Translations under genes and position numbers: made by a program | In this document: one piece after another, positions 1-10,050 of the stretch | How positions within the stretch are numbered: the first letter of the stretch is position 1 | How the letters are laid out: every line of letters begins with the position of its first letter | Source: Streptomyces sp. NTH33 | GTDB lineage: Bacteria > Actinomycetota > Actinomycetes > Streptomycetales > Streptomycetaceae | Assembly (NCBI RefSeq): GCF_003236365.1 | Contig: NZ_POTZ01000010.1 | Span: 1 to 37,822 of the forward strand | Direction of reading: 5' to 3' | DNA length: 37,822 nucleotides | Notes under the pieces: generated by a model | Seen by the model: the letters and a program-made list of their open reading frames with translations, nothing else | Database searches by the model: none | Told to the model about the DNA's origin: nothing

Positions 1-313
1 GAGCCGTGGTCCTTCCCGTGTGCCACGGCGCGGCGGCCCTGGGCTTCTGGGGCGCGGTCCAGGGCTTCTGGGGCGCGGTCCAGGGCTGCGGGGCGGTGGT
101 GGCCGGAGTGCTCGCAGCGGTCGGGAACTTCGCGGTCGGGACCTTCCACGGTGCCGAGACCGGCGCCTGGTTCCCGTCGCCGGGGAGGGGACTTCCTCCG
201 CCGTCCCGCCAGTCGCCACAGGCCAGGGCGACAGATGGCGCGCCCACGGCGCCCACGGCGAGGGCGGCGACGACTATGCGACGGTAACTCTGCTTCTTGC
301 TGTGCTTGCCCAT
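1..313 (-). CDS. Secreted Pro-rich repeat protein (partial, runs off left edge)
   Basis: This frame is open from an ATG at 313 to the window edge (104 codons seen, no stop). A GAGG ribosome site lies about 7 bases upstream. The N-terminus begins with a basic stretch (KHSKKQSYRR), then a hydrophobic Ala/Val/Gly segment ending in VALA before CGDWRDGGG, which reads as a Sec signal peptide with an Ala-X-Ala cleavage site. The mature part is rich in Pro, Thr and Ala. Near the edge it carries two perfect copies of PWTAPQK and a third, diverged one, encoded by a 21-base tandem repeat (41-61 and 62-82). I do not recognise the family. Export with a cell-wall or surface role is inference. A single Cys directly after the signal peptide leaves a lipoprotein possible, but the lipobox is poor. 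Confidence 0.65.
   Translation of the reverse strand, partial: MGKHSKKQSYRRIVVAALAVGAVGAPSVALACGDWRDGGGSPLPGDGNQAPVSAPWKVPTAKFPTAASTPATTAPQPWTAPQKPWTAPQKPRAAAPWHTGRTTA
41..82. repeat. 21-bp tandem repeat, two perfect copies
   Basis: Two identical 21-base units (41-61 and 62-82) are followed by a degenerate partial third unit. They lie in phase inside the secreted Pro-rich protein and encode the PWTAPQK repeat. Confidence 0.85.
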
Positions 314-388
314 GCGTGACCTCACTAGGTGATCGCCGAACGCAGCTGACCTGCGGCGATGTCCTGCGGATGGTCATTGTTGGGACTG

Positions 389-407
389 CTTTGCAGCGAA
401 TGCAAAG
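389..407. promoter_or_regulatory. Perfect inverted repeat CTTTGCA-N5-TGCAAAG, candidate operator
   Basis: Two perfect 7-base arms flank a 5-base centre. The site lies 76 bases upstream of the start codon of the secreted-protein gene and about 345 bases upstream of furA. The geometry suits a dimeric repressor. Its position favours control of the minus-strand gene, but the cognate regulator is unknown to me. Confidence 0.45.
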
Positions 408-715
408 GGCTTCGCTACTATTTTGCTTCGTATGTGAGGGCGGCTCTTGCGCAGCGAACGAGGACGTGCCGCCCCGGCTTCTGCCCGGTTCGCGGAACAC
501 CGGCGATCCGTCAGATACGCGCCTCGCGCGAGAGGTCGGCGAGTGGATCGGGCGGACGGACGGCCCTGCGGACCCGCCGCGCTGCACGGCTTCATCAATC
601 CGGACAAAAGCTGTATGTCGGCAAGGCGTCGTCTACTATCCCGCCTGCTCAGTCGCGGCGCCCGGCGTGAGGGATGTCACTGGCCTCCCTTTCCAGACTT
701 TGTCTGTTCGTTTTC

Positions 716-744
716 TTGAGTCGTTCGTGTCTGCCGCGTAGGTT
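716..744 (+). promoter_or_regulatory. furA leaderless promoter
   Basis: TTGAGT (716-721), a 17-base spacer and TAGGTT (739-744) match a vegetative Streptomyces promoter. Only seven bases separate the -10 box from the ATG at 752, so transcription should start at or next to the start codon. No proper Shine-Dalgarno sequence is present, which agrees with a leaderless message. The inverted repeat at 694-706 abuts the upstream side and could be a FurA operator. Confidence 0.65.
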
Positions 745-751
745 CTGCGCC

Positions 752-3453
<2,702 letters not shown>

Positions 3454-3472
3454 TCCCGGCCGGACGCGACAA

Positions 3473-3503
3473 CCGGACCGGCCGGCCCGCCCGGCCGGCC
3501 CGG
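3473..3503. terminator. GC-rich hairpin between convergent katG and the Dap operon
   Basis: A 13-base stem with one mismatch and a 5-base loop (CCCGC) lies 20 bases after the katG stop and about 40 bases before the end of the convergent sbnA-like gene. There is no U-tract, which is common in actinobacteria. It could serve both strands. Confidence 0.55.
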
Positions 3504-3545
3504 ACGCGTCCGCACGCGACCCCTTCCGGCGGTTTCGGCGGCGCG

Positions 3546-4583
3546 CTATCCCTCGCGGTGTCCGTCCGGGGTCCGTCGCAGGGGGGACTTGGCGAGCGGG
3601 GAGCCCGCGGTGACCTCCTGGGGGTCGCCCGCGTCGAGGACCTGGTCGCCGTACAGGTCCTCCAGCCAGGTGGACTGGTAGATCGTGTCGAGGTAGCGCT
3701 CGCCGAGGTCCGGGGCGATGGCCACCGCGGTCAGGTCGCGTGTCCCGTTCCGGGACAGCCAGTCCAGCGCGCCGCTGACCACCGTCCCGGTGGAGCCGCC
3801 GAACAGGAACCCGCGCCGGGCCAGCCGGTGGCAGGCGCGGATGGTGTCCGCCTCCTCCACCTGGATCACCTCGTCGACGTAGGACTCGTCGAGCAGCGGC
3901 GGGCGCATGCTCATGCCCAGGCCGGGGATCATCCGGCGGCCCGGCTTGCCGCCGAAGGCCACCGAGCCGACGGTGTCCACCGCGACGATCCGTACCGGCC
4001 GGTGCCACTCGCGGAAGTAGCGCGCGCACCCCATCAGCGTGCCGGTGGTGCCCGCGCCGACGAACAGCACGTCCAGCCGGGGGAACTGCCGGGCGATCTC
4101 CGGGGCCGTCCTGCGGTAGTGCGCCCCCCAGTTGCCCGGGTTGGTGTACTGGCTGAGCCAGACGTACCGCTCGTCCGAGGCGCACAGCGCGCGTACGTAG
4201 TCGATGCGCGCGCCGAGGAACCCGCCGTTGGCGTCGAGGTCGGCGATGACGTGCACGTCGCTGCCCAGCGCCTCCATCAGCAGTCTGGCCGACAGGTTGC
4301 AGCGGGAGTCCGTCACGCACAGGAACCGGTGGCCCTTGCTGGCCGCGATCATGCTGAGCGCCACGCCCAGGTTGCCCGACGAGGACTCGATCAGGATCGA
4401 GTCGGGCTTCAGCAGCCCGTCCCGCTCCGCGGCCTCCACCATTTCTATCGCGGCCTTCAGCTTGATCGAGCCGGCGAAATTGAAGCCCTCGCACTTCAGG
4501 TAGAGCGAGCGTCCGAAGATCGACTGGAGGTCGACATAGAGCTGACCTTCGTTGAAGGCGTGGGGAGCGGAGATGACGGGCAC
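3546..4583 (-). CDS. sbnA: SbnA-like N-(2-amino-2-carboxyethyl)-L-glutamate synthase (Dap step 1)
   Basis: This 345-residue PLP enzyme belongs to the cysteine-synthase fold type II family. By homology to SbnA it condenses O-phospho-L-serine with L-glutamate to N-(2-amino-2-carboxyethyl)-L-glutamate, the first step to L-2,3-diaminopropionate. Visible motifs are the PLP lysine in GSIK (Lys41), the substrate loop SSSGN (67-71) and the phosphate-binding loop GAGTTGT (176-182). The GTG start at 4583 has an ideal AGGAGG five bases upstream. A longer frame beginning in the preceding gene lacks such a site. It is the last gene of the five-gene operon, 37 bases after the sbnB-like gene. A genuine cysteine synthase is the alternative, but the immediate sbnB partner and missing sulfur genes argue against it. 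Confidence 0.9.
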   Translation of the reverse strand: MPVISAPHAFNEGQLYVDLQSIFGRSLYLKCEGFNFAGSIKLKAAIEMVEAAERDGLLKPDSILIESSSGNLGVALSMIAASKGHRFLCVTDSRCNLSARLLMEALGSDVHVIADLDANGGFLGARIDYVRALCASDERYVWLSQYTNPGNWGAHYRRTAPEIARQFPRLDVLFVGAGTTGTLMGCARYFREWHRPVRIVAVDTVGSVAFGGKPGRRMIPGLGMSMRPPLLDESYVDEVIQVEEADTIRACHRLARRGFLFGGSTGTVVSGALDWLSRNGTRDLTAVAIAPDLGERYLDTIYQSTWLEDLYGDQVLDAGDPQEVTAGSPLAKSPLRRTPDGHREG

Positions 4584-4620
4584 GCTGGCCTCCTGATGCC
4601 TGGGCCGAGGGAAGGAACGT

Positions 4621-5715
4621 TCAGCCGTACCGGCGCAGCTCATGGAAGAAGTCGTCGATGACGTGCAGGTTTCCGGCGCGGGCCACCGCGTCGTAGACGT
4701 ACTTGCCGACGGCGAGGTCGAGGACCCCGAGGCCGAAGGGCGAGAAGATCACCGGCCGGTCGGTGCGCGGCTCCACCCGCCCGGTCATGACGTCGTCGAG
4801 GGTGCCGTCCAGGAAGGCCCGGCCGCCGGTGAGCTGCTCGGTCAGATGGGGCGAGGTGCCGGCCTTCAGACAGTGCTCGACGTCGTCGACGAAGTTGGCC
4901 GAGGCGAGCAGCACCTGCGGGGCGAGGTCGCGCAGCGACACGTGCAGCACGACCGGATGGTGGGCGAACCAGGCCGGGTCGGTGACGTGCGGCTCCGCGG
5001 CGATCGTCGCGAAGACCACGAGGTCGCTGGAGCGGATCAGCTCCTCGGCGCTGTCGTGCACGGTGATCTCCGCGGCCTGCCCGGCCCCGTCGGCCTGCTG
5101 CAGACAGCCGCGGAACCCGGCGGCGCTGTCGGCCGACACGTCGTACACCCCGACGCTGTCGAAGACGAAGCCCGTGCCGGTCAGGAACGTGTGGATGTAG
5201 CGGGCGATCAGGCCCGTGCCGAAGAAGCCCACCCGGGTGGGGCGGGGCCGGTTGCGGGTGAGCCAGTCCGCGGCCAGCGCGGCGGACGCCGCCGTCCTGG
5301 TGGCGCTGATGATGGAGCTCTCCAGGCAGGCGAACGGGTAGCCCGTGTCGTGGTCGTTGAGGACCAGGACCGCCGACGCCCGGGGCAGACCGGAGGAGAC
5401 GTTGGCCGGAAAGCTGGAGATCCACTTCAGGCCGTCCACGCGCACCGGCCCGCCGACCGAGGCCGGCAGCGCGATGATCCGGGACGCGGGACGGTCGGGG
5501 AAGCGCAGGAAGTACGACGGCGGGTTCACCGTCTCACCGGCGCCGTGCAGCCGGTAGGCCGACTCGATCAGGTGAACGAGCTCCTTCTCGCGCCCCTCGA
5601 GTGCCGTGCGGACCTGGGCCCCGGAGATCACCGCGAAGGACGGCACCGGGGCCGGACCAGAGGCGGCCGGACCAGAGGCGGCCGGGTCGGTGGCGGGGGA
5701 GGTCACAGAGGTCAT
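4621..5715 (-). CDS. sbnB: SbnB-like N-(2-amino-2-carboxyethyl)-L-glutamate dehydrogenase (Dap step 2)
   Basis: This 364-residue protein is of the ornithine cyclodeaminase/mu-crystallin family. By homology to SbnB it oxidatively cleaves the SbnA product with NAD+ to L-2,3-diaminopropionate and 2-oxoglutarate. A substrate-binding half contains KWISSFPAN (about 97-105), and a Rossmann half has the dinucleotide loop GFFGTGLIA (163-171). The C-terminus continues to the typical FFHELRRYG. ATG 5715 overlaps the stop of the dioxygenase gene in an ATGA junction and has GAAGGGAAG upstream, so the two genes are probably translationally coupled. The N-terminal 25 residues are a Pro/Ala/Ser-rich tail with a PAASG-type repeat, unusual for the family and likely disordered. 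The paired SbnA/SbnB genes make Dap supply the firmest functional call in the operon. Confidence 0.91.
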   Translation of the reverse strand: MTSVTSPATDPAASGPAASGPAPVPSFAVISGAQVRTALEGREKELVHLIESAYRLHGAGETVNPPSYFLRFPDRPASRIIALPASVGGPVRVDGLKWISSFPANVSSGLPRASAVLVLNDHDTGYPFACLESSIISATRTAASAALAADWLTRNRPRPTRVGFFGTGLIARYIHTFLTGTGFVFDSVGVYDVSADSAAGFRGCLQQADGAGQAAEITVHDSAEELIRSSDLVVFATIAAEPHVTDPAWFAHHPVVLHVSLRDLAPQVLLASANFVDDVEHCLKAGTSPHLTEQLTGGRAFLDGTLDDVMTGRVEPRTDRPVIFSPFGLGVLDLAVGKYVYDAVARAGNLHVIDDFFHELRRYG

Positions 5716-6716
5716 CGCCGGCTTCCCTTCGGGCTCGGGCCGTACTCGGCCAGGCGCTGCGGCTCGGCCAGGGCGACCAGCACCTGACGGTCGCCGGTGA
5801 AGGCCTCTCTGCTGTGCGCGGTACGGATGTTGTCGACCAGCATCAGATCGCCGGCCTGCCAGGGCTCGCGCCGGGTGTGCTCCTCGTAGGCGGCGTTGAG
5901 CAGATGAACGACGTCCTCGCCGATCGGACCGCCGTCCCCGAAGCGGGTGTTGAACGGCAGCCCGTCCTCGCCGTACTCGTCCACCAGGTACTCGCGCACC
6001 TCCGGGGCCAGCGTCCACTCGTTGAGGAAGGCGATCTGGTTGAACCAGCAGCGCCGGCCGGTGACCGGATGCCGTACCACGGCGGCGCGGCGCTGCCGGG
6101 TGCGCAGGGAGCCGTCGGGCTGCCAGGCGAAGTCGATGGCGTGGGCGCGGCAGTAGTTCTCCACGGTCTCGCGGTCGTCGGTGCCGAACGACTCCGCGAG
6201 CGACGCCCCGATCTCGTCGTTGTAGCTGCGGGTCAGCAGCCAGCCCTCGCGCTCGAACCGCTCGGTCAGCCCGGCGGGCAGCGCCTTCAGCACGGCTTCC
6301 GCGTCGGCCACGGCGGTCGCTCCGCCCTCGGCGGGCGGGACCGGGCAGGCGAAGAGCATCAGACCGGGGACCTCGAGCGCGTAACTCAGCTCGTGGTGCA
6401 TGCACATGGGCTGGTTGGCCGGCCAGGCGGTGGAGGAGTACAGCCTCGGGCCGTGGGACTCCCGGGGGGCGAAGGCCTCCCGTTCCGCCATGAGCGGGCC
6501 GCCCAGTTCCGCGAAGACGGCGGCGATCCGGTCCGGCTCCCGCAGGCCCAGGCCGCGCACGAGCAGCGCTCCGTGCCCGGTGACCTGCGCGCGCAGCGCC
6601 TCGCGGTGCTCGGCCGCCCAGCCGACCGTGTCCACAGGGGTTTCCACGTGCAGGACGGGCGGCCTGTCCGGCCGCAGCTCCGCCTCCAGCACCGACGCCG
6701 GGGACGAGAACGACAT
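5712..6716 (-). CDS. SyrP/TauD-like Fe(II)/2-oxoglutarate-dependent dioxygenase
   Basis: This 334-residue enzyme belongs to the TauD/clavaminate-synthase-like family, whose SyrP branch hydroxylates amino acids, often while bound to a carrier domain. The iron ligands can be read as His107 and Glu109 (in MCMHHELSY) and distal His301 (in DNIRTAHSREAF). Arg310 is a candidate 2-oxoglutarate anchor. ATG 6716 has AGGAAA upstream. The gene lies 53 bases after the NRPS and overlaps sbnB by four bases. Its substrate is unclear. C3 of Dap already carries the amino group, so beta-hydroxylation of Dap would give an unstable aminal. Another monomer, the end residue or the alpha carbon must be considered. 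The H-x-E first motif matches SyrP-like enzymes rather than TauD itself (H-x-D). Function beyond 'oxygenase' is inference. Confidence 0.85.
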   Translation of the reverse strand: MSFSSPASVLEAELRPDRPPVLHVETPVDTVGWAAEHREALRAQVTGHGALLVRGLGLREPDRIAAVFAELGGPLMAEREAFAPRESHGPRLYSSTAWPANQPMCMHHELSYALEVPGLMLFACPVPPAEGGATAVADAEAVLKALPAGLTERFEREGWLLTRSYNDEIGASLAESFGTDDRETVENYCRAHAIDFAWQPDGSLRTRQRRAAVVRHPVTGRRCWFNQIAFLNEWTLAPEVREYLVDEYGEDGLPFNTRFGDGGPIGEDVVHLLNAAYEEHTRREPWQAGDLMLVDNIRTAHSREAFTGDRQVLVALAEPQRLAEYGPSPKGSRR

Positions 6717-6769
6717 CTCGGTTTCCTTTCGTTCGACACCAAGGAGGCCCGGGCGGGCCCCGGGGGTGT

Positions 6770-9700
6770 TCAGGAGGAGGCCAGCAGTTCGGCGGCGCCC
6801 AGGACGGCCCGCGCGGCCCCGGTGGGGCGGGTGCGCGGGAAGTAGTGGCCGCCGTCGGCGAGTTCGTGCAGGTCCACCTGCTCGGCCAGCAGCTCCCAGT
6901 CCCGCCAGCGGTCGCGGAACTCCGCGGTGTGCGCGTCGTCGGCGGCGACGACCACGGTGACCGGCGCGGCCAGTCTCACCGCCGGCGGACGCTCCAGGGC
7001 GTCGGCGAGGCAGCGGTGCGCGGACACGCAGTCGTGCCGGTAGGCGGCGCCGATGTGCTCGGCGTGCTCCGCGTTCAGCTCGCCGAGCTCGCCGTAGCCG
7101 CTGTCCGCGCTCAGGGCGGCGGCGATCTCGGCGTTGCTCCGCCGTGTCAACCCGGTGATCGCGGCGCGCCGTTCGGCGGCGGTGCCGAGCAGCTGGGCGC
7201 CGAGGAAGACGTGTGTCACCTCGACGCCGTGCCCGGGCAGCGCCCGGGCCGTCTCCACGGCGGGCGCGGCACCGGAGGAGTGGCCCCACAGCATGACCCG
7301 CTTCAGACCGCGCCCGGCGATCTCGGCGGCGACCCGCTCCACCACCTGCTCCAGCGGCGCGAACGGCTCCCCGGCGGCGGCCAGGTCGTGTCCGGGCAGA
7401 TCCACGGCGTACACGGCGAGGCCGCTGCCGACCAGGGCGCTCGCCATCGGCTGGAAGTTGACCGCGTTGCCGCCCGCGTACGGGAAGCACACCAGCGCGC
7501 ACTCCGGCGTGCCGTCCGGCGCCGACAGCGGCTGGAGCAGCTCCGGGCGCCGGCGGGCCGTGCCGTCGAGACGCGCGGCCAGTTCGGCGAGCACCGGGTG
7601 CCGGGTGATGTCCTTCAGGGACACCGCGCGGTTCAGGGCGATGGTGAGCCTCACCGCCGACAGCGAGGTGCCGCCGAGGTCGAAGAAGTGGTCCCGCCGG
7701 CCGATCGTGTGCGGGGCCAGGCCCAGCAGTTCGGCCCAGGCGGCCGCCAGCCTGCGCTCGGTCGGGGTGCGCGGCGCGTCGTCGCGCTCCCCGGCCGCGT
7801 CGCCCTGTGCCGACGGCGCGCTCCGTTCGACCAGCGCGGTCAGCGCCCTGCGGTCGATCTTGCCGTTGCCGGTCAGCGGCAGCGCCTCCTGCCAGTGGAA
7901 GGCGGACGGGACCATGTACGCGGGGAGCGCGGCACCCAGCGCCTGCCGCAGCTCCTGCGGCTGCAGGCGCCGGCCGGTGTAGAAGGCGATCAAGTGCGTG
8001 CTCCGGCCCGCCAGTTCGGCGACGACCACCGCGCCGTCCCGGACTCCGGGCACCCGCAGCAGGGTGTTCTCGATCTCGCCGATCTCGATGCGGAACCCGC
8101 GGATCTTCACCTGGCTGTCCCGGCGGCCGAGGAACTCCAGCTTCCCGCCGGGGTGCCAGCGACCCCAGTCGCCGCCCAGATAGAGCCGCTCGCCCGGCCG
8201 GTACGGGTCCGTGCGGTAGGCCTCACGGGTCCGCTCGGGATCGTTGACGTACCCGCGTCCCACGCACACCCCGGAAAACGCGATCAGCCCCGGGGCGCCG
8301 AGCGGCACCAGCGACAGCTGCTCGTCGACGACGTAGACCCGTACGTTGTTGACCGGACGCCCCAGCAGCACCCGGTCCGGCACCGCGGCCATCACCTCGT
8401 GGTTGGTGTCGTCCGAAGTCTCCGTCAGCCCGTAGGCGTTGACCAGCCCGATGCCCGGCTGGAGGGCGAACCAGCGCTGCACGAGCTCCCGCTTCAGCGC
8501 CTCGCCGGTCACCGACACGCAGGCCAGGTCGGGCAGTTCGCGCGGGTGCCGCTCCAGGTACGAGGCCACCACCTCCAGATAGGAGGGCACGACCTGCGCC
8601 ACCGTGACCCGGCCGCGCACCAGCGTGTCGACGAACCGTTCCACGTCCACGATCGCGTCCTGCTCGACCAGCAGGGTCCGCCCGCCCACCAGCAGTCCGG
8701 CGATCAGCTGCCACAGCGAGATGTCGAAACACTGCGGAGCCGTCTGCGCCACCACCCGGCCGGGGCCGATCCCCAGGTGGTCGATCTTGGCGTACAGATG
8801 GTTGAGCATGCCCGCGTGCTCGCACATCGCGCCCTTCGGCTCACCGGTGGAACCGGAGGTGAAGTAGATGTACGCCAGCTGGCCGGGCAGGACCTCCACG
8901 CCGAGGTCCCCGTCGGCGTGCTCCTCGGCGTACGCCGTCCCGACGAGCAGTTTCTCCGCCTTCGCCGGCAGCGTGGCCAGGGCCTCGTCCAGGGTGGCGG
9001 TGCTGCCCGGCTCGGTCAGCACCAGCCGGCACCCGGCGCGGGAGAGCGTCGCCGCGATACGGCCGGCCGGGAAGTGCGGCTCGACCGGCAGGTAGACGCC
9101 GCCGGCCTTGAACACCGCCAGCACCGCGGCCAGCCAGTCGAGGCCGCGCTCGGTGACCACGGCCACCACGTCCTCCCGGCCCAGACCGCGCGCCAGCAGC
9201 GCCCGCGCCAGCCGGTTGGCCCGCGCGTTCAGCTCCCCGTACGTCCACGAGTGCTCCCCGTGGACCGCGGCCACCGCGTCCGGGTGCTCCCGCACCCGCT
9301 CCTCGAAGATCTCGTGCGCCCGGACCGGCGGCAGCTCCCGGTGGGGACCGGCCAGCCCCTCCAACTGGTGGCGCACCTCCGCGGGCGACAGCAGGCTCTG
9401 CCCGGCGTGCTCGGCGTCCGCGTCGGCCGTCATCAACCGCAGCGCGGCCAGGTGGTAGCCGCCGACACGGGCCGCGGCCTCGGCGTCCAGGGCGTCCGTG
9501 CGGTACCGCAGCCGCAGCGCCGTCCGCCCGTCCCACCCGCTGAACGCCACTCGCAGTACCGCCTCCCCGGGCAGGTCGCACCCGGCGTCCGCAGGGTCGA
9601 GGACGACCTCGTACGACCGTTCCGTCAGCCCCAGATCCCGGCGCAGCTCGCCGACCGGGAAGTCCCGGTGGGCGATCAGGTCCGCCTCGGCGCGGTGGGC

Positions 9701-10036
9701 GTCGAGCACCAGCCGGCGCCACGACCGCGGCGCGACGGTCAGCCGGCAGGGCAGCGGGCCGCGCCCGGGTCCCGTGACGCACCCGGTCACCACCTCCTGC
9801 TCACCCGACAGCGCGGCCAGCACCCTGGCATGGGCGGCCAGCAGCACCGCGCTCACCGGCACGTCCAGCTCCGCCGCCAGAGCGCGCACCGCCCGAGCCG
9901 TGTCCGCCGGGACGGTCTCCTCGTGCTCGGCCACACCGGCCACCGGCTCGCGCGCCCACCGCGGAACGGCGGTACAACCACCGGCGGTCAGCACTTCGCT
10001 CCAGAATTCCCTGTCCGCTGCCACGAGCGCTCCCAT
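6770..10036 (-). CDS. NRPS: degenerate C domain - adenylation - carrier - thioesterase
   Basis: This 1088-residue nonribosomal peptide synthetase starts at ATG 10036 behind GAGGAAGAG. Residues 1-230 resemble only the C-terminal lobe of a condensation domain and lack HHxxxDG. Adenylation spans about 240-735: TSGSTGEPKG (393-402), FDISLWQ (437-443), NAYGLTET (533-540), GRRDSQVKIRGFRIEIGEIE (637-656) and NGKIDRR (724-730). Aligning by eye to GrsA gives the pocket code D-I-W-S-S-T-A-D-D-K. The two acidic residues (Asp542, Asp543) suit a basic side chain such as Dap, as Asp331 does in ornithine/Dab codes. A carrier domain follows (LGGTSLS, Ser791). The thioesterase has FPYAGG (851-856), GHSSG (Ser920), candidate Asp1033/1034 and GGHYF (His1064), like type II editing thioesterases. 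It lies 14 bases behind the Pls-like gene, which lacks an adenylation domain, and probably supplies activated monomer to it. Confidence 0.92.
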   Translation of the reverse strand: MGALVAADREFWSEVLTAGGCTAVPRWAREPVAGVAEHEETVPADTARAVRALAAELDVPVSAVLLAAHARVLAALSGEQEVVTGCVTGPGRGPLPCRLTVAPRSWRRLVLDAHRAEADLIAHRDFPVGELRRDLGLTERSYEVVLDPADAGCDLPGEAVLRVAFSGWDGRTALRLRYRTDALDAEAAARVGGYHLAALRLMTADADAEHAGQSLLSPAEVRHQLEGLAGPHRELPPVRAHEIFEERVREHPDAVAAVHGEHSWTYGELNARANRLARALLARGLGREDVVAVVTERGLDWLAAVLAVFKAGGVYLPVEPHFPAGRIAATLSRAGCRLVLTEPGSTATLDEALATLPAKAEKLLVGTAYAEEHADGDLGVEVLPGQLAYIYFTSGSTGEPKGAMCEHAGMLNHLYAKIDHLGIGPGRVVAQTAPQCFDISLWQLIAGLLVGGRTLLVEQDAIVDVERFVDTLVRGRVTVAQVVPSYLEVVASYLERHPRELPDLACVSVTGEALKRELVQRWFALQPGIGLVNAYGLTETSDDTNHEVMAAVPDRVLLGRPVNNVRVYVVDEQLSLVPLGAPGLIAFSGVCVGRGYVNDPERTREAYRTDPYRPGERLYLGGDWGRWHPGGKLEFLGRRDSQVKIRGFRIEIGEIENTLLRVPGVRDGAVVVAELAGRSTHLIAFYTGRRLQPQELRQALGAALPAYMVPSAFHWQEALPLTGNGKIDRRALTALVERSAPSAQGDAAGERDDAPRTPTERRLAAAWAELLGLAPHTIGRRDHFFDLGGTSLSAVRLTIALNRAVSLKDITRHPVLAELAARLDGTARRRPELLQPLSAPDGTPECALVCFPYAGGNAVNFQPMASALVGSGLAVYAVDLPGHDLAAAGEPFAPLEQVVERVAAEIAGRGLKRVMLWGHSSGAAPAVETARALPGHGVEVTHVFLGAQLLGTAAERRAAITGLTRRSNAEIAAALSADSGYGELGELNAEHAEHIGAAYRHDCVSAHRCLADALERPPAVRLAAPVTVVVAADDAHTAEFRDRWRDWELLAEQVDLHELADGGHYFPRTRPTGAARAVLGAAELLASS

Positions 10037-10050
10037 TGAATGCCTCTTCC

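Larger units (their letters stand above)
314..751. other. Intergenic region between divergent secreted-protein and furA genes
   Basis: I find no convincing gene in these 438 bases. Short open frames here have neither good ribosome sites nor recognisable products. The region is less GC-rich than its surroundings, as expected for a divergent promoter region. It holds the perfect inverted repeat at 389-407, a 13-base inverted repeat (CAGAC-TTT-GTCTG, 694-706) just upstream of the furA -35 box, and the furA promoter (716-744). Confidence 0.6.

Noticed and set aside
374-607. A 77-codon minus-strand frame upstream of furA
   Set aside because: No ribosome site, no recognisable protein, and it covers the divergent promoter region and the inverted repeat at 389-407.
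6845-10039. A very long plus-strand open frame (over 1000 codons) across the NRPS
   Set aside because: It is antisense to the NRPS gene, rich in Gly, Arg, Gln and Pro with no domain, and arises because high-GC coding DNA has few stops in the mirror frame.
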